DNA of 64,000 nucleotides from Endozoicomonas sp. G2_1 (GTDB lineage: Bacteria > Pseudomonadota > Gammaproteobacteria > Enterobacterales > Alteromonadaceae). Of this stretch, positions 58,767-64,000 are shown piece by piece. The notes below the pieces were generated by a model. It was given only the letters and a program-made list of their open reading frames with translations, was not told the origin of the DNA and made no database searches. The translations under genes and the position numbers were made by a program. Each line of letters starts with the position of its first letter. The first letter of the stretch is position 1. The stretch is from the NCBI RefSeq assembly GCF_017744155.1, contig NZ_JAGHQT010000003.1:64001-128000 (forward strand). The letters are read 5' to 3'.

Positions 58767-59921
58767 TTAGACATAATCAGTTAAGTAATTATTGTAGTTG
58801 CGAGATATTTTAATGGAAGGGACTAAGCCACTAATAAGACCTACCAACATGCCAATTAGAATAGAAATTAGCACTATTTGGGCATTAATACTGAATCCTA
58901 CTACTAATTGAGAATAGCTACTTATATTGAAAACAGAAATGCTAAAAAATGGAAGAATAAAAGAAAGTATTACGCCTGCGATACCACCTAATGCGCCTAG
59001 AATAATTGATTCAATAATAAATGTTGAGATAATTGCTGTATTGGTGAAACCTATTTTTCGGTATATCTCTATTTCTTTGCAGCGATTAACCACATATCCG
59101 GTAAAAATGGAATGAGATACTATCAGAGCTGTGACACTAATGAATGTGCACAAGACAACACCAATTATCCTAATGAATATCTTTAAAATTTGCGCTTGTT
59201 TATTAATGAAATCTTGTTCTTTCACCAAGTCAAGTTTTAATCCTTGTTCCGTCAATATCTGACTTAGTTGAGCATTATGTATGTGTTCACCTTTGTTATC
59301 AAATCTTAAAGTAGAGACGACCGCGTTTCTGCCAAATGCTAATCGGACAGGTTCAATACCTCCCCAAATTTCAGATTCATGGGAATTGTTTTCACTTTCG
59401 AAAATACCAACAATCGAAACAAAATTCTGGTTACCGAACTCGAGGACATCACCCACTTCCATGTTTTGAAAACGTTCAGCGACTTTTTTACCCACGATAA
59501 CTTCATTTTCAGACAGGACGGGTAGTCTCCCTTCTACTATTTTCAGTTTAGTGAAATATTCAAAAACTGTGGGAGACTGACCTCGAATGGTGATATTACC
59601 TCCGCCAGTAATATTTTTATGTTTGAAATATTTAATTATCACAAAGTTTTCATTAAAGGCTATTTGATTCGCTGATAAATATTGCTTAGCTATATCTAGT
59701 TGATCATCACTAATAACACTGGACATCTCATTCGTGGCATTTTGAGAGGTCACTATCATGCTGTTCGGGCTGATAGAGCTTACAATGACTTCTTGAATAC
59801 TATTGCTGAACATTTGTAGTGCAGTAACCATGAATACGAGAACCGAAATTGTTAAAACTAATGATATTGTTGTTTTATATCGGGTTGTTAAACCATTTAA
59901 AATATAAGAGAGTGGAAGCAT
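58767..59921 (-). CDS. FtsX-type ABC transporter permease B
   Basis: 384 aa, four membrane helices (about residues 17-37, 255-280, 303-330, 345-370) with an extracytoplasmic domain after the first. The segment CKEIEIYRKIGFTNTAI is the FtsX/MacB coupling region. The start overlaps the stop of the preceding permease (59921). It forms a heterodimer-like pair with that permease, served by the first ATPase. Confidence 0.9.
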   Translation of the reverse strand: MLPLSYILNGLTTRYKTTISLVLTISVLVFMVTALQMFSNSIQEVIVSSISPNSMIVTSQNATNEMSSVISDDQLDIAKQYLSANQIAFNENFVIIKYFKHKNITGGGNITIRGQSPTVFEYFTKLKIVEGRLPVLSENEVIVGKKVAERFQNMEVGDVLEFGNQNFVSIVGIFESENNSHESEIWGGIEPVRLAFGRNAVVSTLRFDNKGEHIHNAQLSQILTEQGLKLDLVKEQDFINKQAQILKIFIRIIGVVLCTFISVTALIVSHSIFTGYVVNRCKEIEIYRKIGFTNTAIISTFIIESIILGALGGIAGVILSFILPFFSISVFNISSYSQLVVGFSINAQIVLISILIGMLVGLISGLVPSIKISRNYNNYLTDYV

Positions 59922-61099
59922 TATTCAACCGCCTTAAGAAGATTCGTAATATTGACCTGAGATGCTCTGTAGGCCGGTATGAGTGTAAAAGACGTTGTCA
60001 ATATAAGTACAGTTGAAGCAGCTATTACGGCACTTGATAAGGGAACTTCAAAAATAGGAAAGACATTACCCATATTTTTTACGATCATTGGTCCTAACGT
60101 AAAATCAATGAAAAATATTGAAATAAAATAACCGAGAACACTTGCCAAAATACTTAACAGAACAACTTCGCCTAGTACTAATGAACAGATATCTTGTTTT
60201 GTAAATCCCATGGTCTTTAATACACCAAATTCAAATTTCCTTTCTCTTACTTTCAAAGACATGGAATTTGCTAAAAGCACGCCGATTATTAACATTAAAA
60301 AGACGCCTATGATGTTTATGACATCAAGAATACCTATAAACCCCGACATATACATACTCAGCATATTTTTTTCGGTCATCGATTGGGTTAAGACTGATTT
60401 GTTTCTAAAATGATTGTCAATCTCTTGTACTATCTCCAGACTGTTAGAGTTTTCAACTAAGCTCATCACCCAACTAATCTCATTTTTACGAGGATCAGAC
60501 TCTTGTAAGCTGCTATTTAAATAATCCCAGCTAAATAGAAAGAGGCTGTCAGCATAGGTTTTAAAGTTAGATTCGTATGTACCTACAATTTTTAACTTCC
60601 AAGTGCCAGGAAATGTTTTTCCCTTAATTGTTACGATATCACCTACTCGGTAGTTGAATGCTTTGGCCACTCTTTTGGCAACCATGACTCCATTGGGCGT
60701 CTGTTTCCATATAGCTAGCTCGTCTGGATTTAATGTAGTTTCGGGAAATACATCGAAATATGTTTTCGAGTCGACAGCAAAAATATTCAGCAACATATTT
60801 TGATTGTACAAATTCCCTATGTCCTCTCCCTCAAAGTAATTTGCGAAAGTAGCTTTTTGAACTCCTGGTAAAGCATTAATTTCATTGGCATACTCTCTTG
60901 GTAGTGTCAATGCATAAGTTGCTTTGTTCCAAGTGGCTACTCGGTCATCGCGACGATTTTCCAATGATAGCTCCCAAGCGTGAGAAATAGTTTGTAAAAG
61001 TAGGAAACACAAAATAACAAAGCTAATCGCTGTGATGATGCTTATAGATCTGAGCTTCTTGTATTTGATGTATTCCAGTATCAAGGTTAGCTTTTCCAT
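59921..61099 (-). CDS. FtsX-type ABC transporter permease A
   Basis: 392 aa with the same plan: helix at 18-37, extracytoplasmic domain with VVAKRVAKAFNYRVGDIVTI, then three helices and REFKFGVLKTMGFTK-like coupling segment (read as RKFEFGVLKTMGFTKQDI). Its start overlaps the stop of the ATPase gene and its stop overlaps the next start, so the three genes are translationally coupled. Confidence 0.9.
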   Translation of the reverse strand: MEKLTLILEYIKYKKLRSISIITAISFVILCFLLLQTISHAWELSLENRRDDRVATWNKATYALTLPREYANEINALPGVQKATFANYFEGEDIGNLYNQNMLLNIFAVDSKTYFDVFPETTLNPDELAIWKQTPNGVMVAKRVAKAFNYRVGDIVTIKGKTFPGTWKLKIVGTYESNFKTYADSLFLFSWDYLNSSLQESDPRKNEISWVMSLVENSNSLEIVQEIDNHFRNKSVLTQSMTEKNMLSMYMSGFIGILDVINIIGVFLMLIIGVLLANSMSLKVRERKFEFGVLKTMGFTKQDICSLVLGEVVLLSILASVLGYFISIFFIDFTLGPMIVKNMGNVFPIFEVPLSSAVIAASTVLILTTSFTLIPAYRASQVNITNLLKAVE

Positions 61100-61800
61100 T
61101 AGCAGCTCCCTTTGTCTAGATCAATTACGCTTTTTGCGTACTCTGTGGCTTTCACATCGTGTGTTACCATCACAATAGTAGTATTGTATTTTTGGTTGAT
61201 AATTTTTAATGTATTTAAAATGTGATTTGCGTTTTTTCGATCTAGACTACCTGTAGGTTCATCCATGATTATAATTGACGGATTGTGAACCATAGCTCTT
61301 GCGATTGCGACACGTTGCTCTTCTCCACCTGATAGTTGCGCTGGACGATTGAAGAATTTTTCTTTTAACCCAACAACCTCTAGGGTATTTAGGACAGTAG
61401 TAAATCGCTCAGATTTTGGTACGTTGTTAAGTAGTAATGGCAGTTCTACATTTTGGTATACTGATAAAACAGGAATAAGGTTGTGCGATTGAAAAACAAA
61501 CCCCAAGTTCTCCTTCCTCCAATTTGTTAATTGCTTGCTTTTAAGGTCACTGATTTTTTTATTATGGAGTGTTACCTCACCAAAGGTTGGTGTATCAAAT
61601 CCTACTAATATGTTTAATAGTGTGGATTTTCCCGAACCAGAGGGGCCAACAATAGCTATAAAGTCTCCTTCACAAATATCAAAACTGATGTTTTGCAACA
61701 CTCGATTTTCTTCTTGTTTATTTGAAAAAACCTTGGAAACGTTTTCCAATTTGATAATTGTGTTAGTTTTTTCTGTAACGAGAGCAGTATTGTTGGTCAT
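61099..61800 (-). CDS. ABC transporter ATP-binding protein (MacB/LolD type) 1
   Basis: 233 aa; Walker A GPSGSGKST, Q-loop FVFQSHNLIP, signature LSGGEEQRVAIARA, Walker B IIIMDEPTGSLD, H-loop VMVTHDVKA. First gene of the six-gene minus-strand export operon. A perfect inverted repeat CTTGGA-TTT-TCCAAG (61842-61856) lies 42 bases upstream of its start and could be a regulatory site. The 317-base interval to tnsD contains no gene. Confidence 0.95.
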   Translation of the reverse strand: MTNNTALVTEKTNTIIKLENVSKVFSNKQEENRVLQNISFDICEGDFIAIVGPSGSGKSTLLNILVGFDTPTFGEVTLHNKKISDLKSKQLTNWRKENLGFVFQSHNLIPVLSVYQNVELPLLLNNVPKSERFTTVLNTLEVVGLKEKFFNRPAQLSGGEEQRVAIARAMVHNPSIIIMDEPTGSLDRKNANHILNTLKIINQKYNTTIVMVTHDVKATEYAKSVIDLDKGSC

Positions 61801-61841
61801 AATTAGAGCTTCACTTTTTTAAATTGCAGTGTTTCTTATTA

Positions 61842-61856
61842 CTTGGATTTTCCAAG
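61842..61856. promoter_or_regulatory. Short perfect inverted repeat upstream of the exporter operon
   Basis: CTTGGA-TTT-TCCAAG, 42 bases before the first ATG of the ABC operon. A candidate operator or leader hairpin; no recognisable regulator family. Confidence 0.35.
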
Positions 61857-62117
61857 CTTAATTCGACACAAATGTTTGATATCTTTAATTGCTACTAAGC
61901 ATTGTTAGTCAATTGTGTAAAAACACGAAATTGAATTTATTATGAATAGATTCTAGGAGAACGAAAAAAGATGTACGCTCAATAATGAGCATGAAGTTTT
62001 ATGAGTGAATCTCGTTGATAAACTCAAAACCGGATTTGTTTGTAGTTTTTCGTAAGCAATGAGAAGGAACCCGTTCTATTGGATGTTTTTTCGATTGAAA
62101 AGCAGGCAACGGATAGA

Positions 62118-63560
62118 TTAATGCAAGAATTTTTTTGAGTGAGGTTTGTAAAGTAGGATGAAGCACACAATTGACTTTTGGATTTCTTCTGATGTGTTAC
62201 TACATGATCTATGAATTGGCATCAGTTTATAAGTATTAGCTAATAACCACTTGTGTTGATTACGATACAACCAATAATACTCTTTATATATTTGACTTTT
62301 AAGATCTTTAATTGTCCCGTTAGGATGTTTATCAATGTATGTAATCACTAAGTTTTTATACTCGAACTCTAGAGCTTTATATTTTAATTTTTTCCGGTGT
62401 TCAACAAGCAAAGGTTGAAAAGAGATGATTTGTTCAATATAGCCAATGCTAAGGCCCATCTCATTCGCTATAACTTTTCGATGCTGACCTAATAAGGCCT
62501 TTAAACAAACCGTGCGTTCCAGCGGAGTTAAAGGAATTACTCCTTCAACTTTTAGTATCTTCTTGGTTTTTAGTCTAGATACATGGAAATTTTTAGATGT
62601 TTGGTTAATTGAGCCACATTTTCGATAAAAACTAGTAATACTCTTAGAATCCACGCTCTGTATTGACTTATTCTTGTTGTCACATAATTTATTGGGAAAA
62701 ACAGTAGTATTTTCGATTTCACTAGCGGATAAATCTAGTATTGTTAGAGTCAGTAGATGTTTCACAGGGTGAACAGGAGCTAAAGGGTGTCTTAAAATTC
62801 GTACAAATTGTTTATAACTCAGAGCATATTTAAAACTATCATAATCATGCATCGTTATTTCATACATTCGATCGAGCTTAGCCAAATTTAAGCTGTTACT
62901 TCTTTTAAGGTTATGTTTAGCTAAAAAGTCATCATAGTAGTTAGATATATTGAGTGCTTTTTTATTCTTTTTATATAGTAAATTGATTATTATTTCTGAA
63001 AATTTAAGCTGAAGTTTCTCTTCACAATTCTTGTTGGGTTTATCAGAAGCTATGGGTATTAAATATTGGTGTGCAACACCGCCATCACCTCCATTCAAAG
63101 CTAACAATTTCACTTTATGATAAGGACAGGTGTTCAAAAGGGGGAGCTGATGAATCCGTCGCCAATAAGTTACGCCAAGTTTTTCTATATCGAGCGTAGT
63201 GCATACGGGACAATATTTTATGTAATAAGGGCTGTTCAATGAACTATTGGACTCGATAATGCTCGATGGTACTCTGCGTTCATTGTTTGCAAGCATTAAC
63301 CTTTTAAGGACTCTAGATCTTTTACGAGGTAAAAACTGCCAATATAAATCGTATAGTGTGTGATTGTGAAGCAATTCATGGCTATTTAACCCGAAGAAGT
63401 CAGCTACTAATTGTATCTGTGATGGTAAATAGAAATGAACTCGTTTTTTCTCTTTACCAAAGATCATTAGGTTAAGTTCAGCAGCAGAGCTTAGATTTAA
63501 TGAGTTGAAAAATCGACTGAGTAAGCTATATATGGTTTCCCCATCCAACAATGTAAGCAT
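62118..63560 (-). CDS. TnsD/TniQ-family transposition target-selection protein
   Basis: 480 aa starting MLTLLDGETIYSLLSRFF, the usual TniQ beginning. A zinc-finger pattern follows: Cys117 and Cys120 in KYCPVC, then GVTYWRRIHQLPLLNTCPYH with Cys145 and His148. The C-terminal half is long and helical with helix-turn-helix-like segments (VIANEMGLSIGYIEQII), as in TnsD proteins that recognise a chromosomal attachment site. In Tn7-like elements tnsD follows tnsABC and points inwards, so the core genes would lie beyond the right edge and cargo to the left. Confidence 0.88.
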   Translation of the reverse strand: MLTLLDGETIYSLLSRFFNSLNLSSAAELNLMIFGKEKKRVHFYLPSQIQLVADFFGLNSHELLHNHTLYDLYWQFLPRKRSRVLKRLMLANNERRVPSSIIESNSSLNSPYYIKYCPVCTTLDIEKLGVTYWRRIHQLPLLNTCPYHKVKLLALNGGDGGVAHQYLIPIASDKPNKNCEEKLQLKFSEIIINLLYKKNKKALNISNYYDDFLAKHNLKRSNSLNLAKLDRMYEITMHDYDSFKYALSYKQFVRILRHPLAPVHPVKHLLTLTILDLSASEIENTTVFPNKLCDNKNKSIQSVDSKSITSFYRKCGSINQTSKNFHVSRLKTKKILKVEGVIPLTPLERTVCLKALLGQHRKVIANEMGLSIGYIEQIISFQPLLVEHRKKLKYKALEFEYKNLVITYIDKHPNGTIKDLKSQIYKEYYWLYRNQHKWLLANTYKLMPIHRSCSNTSEEIQKSIVCFILLYKPHSKKFLH

Positions 63561-63593
63561 AGTAATTCCTAAATGAGCTGACCCAAAAGCTAC

Positions 63594-63621
63594 CTTAGTC
63601 TTAGTCTTAGTGTTAGTGTTA
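63594..63621. repeat. Short hexamer tandem repeat upstream of tnsD
   Basis: Three copies of CTTAGT followed by GTTAGT and GTTA, 34 bases upstream of the tnsD start. It could be a slippage-prone tract affecting expression or simply low-complexity DNA. Confidence 0.6.
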
Positions 63622-63851
63622 TAGACATTGTTGGTCGCAGAGTTTTGTTTAATTCGGAATGTTTTCTGATTGTGGCTATTTGCTTTAACATACTTATTCT
63701 ATATTAAACGGAGTAACCATTGGCAGACAAAATGTAGATGGAGCTGCAGAGCATGTTTGATTCTGCTACTTGGTTGCAGCATACACTATATAGAATAACT
63801 ACACGATCAAAAAATATGCTACTACAAACTACTCGGAAAGAGCAATAATGT

Positions 63852-64000
63852 CTAGTATTCTGCCCACATATTTGAATCTTTAAAATATTGAATAGCATCA
63901 TCGCTATCCATTGCCTTTCGGATTTTGTTTTTGCTTTTTATTCTATCGAAAGTGTAGCCATCGTGAAGCACTTCATCAATTTTTGATGCAAATTCTGAAT
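63852..64000 (-). CDS. C-terminal part of a gene cut by the right window edge
   Basis: Open minus-strand frame from the window edge to a stop at 63852, about 48 residues, including SEFASKIDEVLHDGYTFDRI and DAIQYFKDSNMWAEY. The composition is protein-like and no other frame is convincing. By position upstream of tnsD it could be the end of tnsC, but the sequence alone does not prove this. Confidence 0.45.
   Translation of the reverse strand, partial: SEFASKIDEVLHDGYTFDRIKSKNKIRKAMDSDDAIQYFKDSNMWAEY

Noticed and set aside
63704..63901. 65-aa minus-strand ORF near the right edge
   Set aside because: It overlaps another minus-strand frame (63852-64000) that has better protein composition and continues past the edge.
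1..64000. CRISPR arrays, tRNA or rRNA genes
   Set aside because: No regularly spaced direct repeats and no recognisable structural RNA gene were seen when reading both strands; a covariance-model scan would be needed to exclude small RNAs.

Overview
The window is about 64 kb of low-GC (roughly 40 %) DNA, most likely from a marine gammaproteobacterium (Pseudoalteromonas/Shewanella/Vibrio-like). This rests on protein style, short Shine-Dalgarno sites, integron-type attC sites and Tn7-family TnsD; the genus is inference. LEFT, 1-33.6 kb: the 3' part of a large trans-AT hybrid NRPS-PKS cluster, all on the + strand and tightly coupled. Two giant genes (the first cut by the left edge) encode: carrier-Ox / KS0-ACP / KS-KR-ACP-ACP / KS | DH-ACP-ACP-KR / KS-ACP / KS-DH-KR-MT-ACP-ACP / KS-DH-ACP-ACP / KS-ACP-ACP-like-ACP-like-DUF-SH-TE. 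No AT domain is present. The SH domain is a tryptophanase-type PLP lyase, and the DUF-SH-TE ending is the hallmark of the leinamycin family of sulfur-containing polyketides. Directly downstream lie an LnmK-type acyltransferase/decarboxylase, a stand-alone ACP, an HMG-CoA-synthase-like enzyme (together a beta-alkylation cassette), an MbtH-like protein, a type II thioesterase and an MBL-fold protein. Thiazole-type oxidation, a non-elongating KS, six elongating modules, a methylating module with tandem ACPs, beta-alkylation and PLP-dependent sulfur insertion match the leinamycin assembly logic as I know it from Streptomyces. The trans-AT, the enoyl-CoA hydratase, the A/Cy domains and tailoring oxidases are not in the window and probably lie upstream. 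MIDDLE, 33.6-54.2 kb: a mosaic accessory region. It holds a DUF1697 protein, a GNAT gene followed by an integron attC-like site, a second attC-like remnant, many small orphan genes, a broken higA antitoxin gene, other gene fragments, a candidate defence pair (PD-(D/E)XK nuclease plus 1097-aa KAP-type P-loop NTPase), a secreted EEP nuclease, a class-3 lipase, a 759-aa orphan protein and a sodium:solute symporter operon. A 91-bp direct repeat (44057 and 52562) brackets the block from the EEP nuclease to the symporter operon. RIGHT, 54.2-64 kb: a six-gene minus-strand operon for two MacAB/LolD-like ABC systems (two ATPases, three FtsX-type permeases, one HlyD/MacA-like adaptor), a plausible exporter for a small molecule. 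It is followed by a TnsD/TniQ-family transposition gene and the C-terminus of another gene at the right edge. The orientation of tnsD is what one expects if the DNA to its left is cargo of a Tn7-like element; this is a hypothesis. No rRNA, tRNA or CRISPR array was seen.
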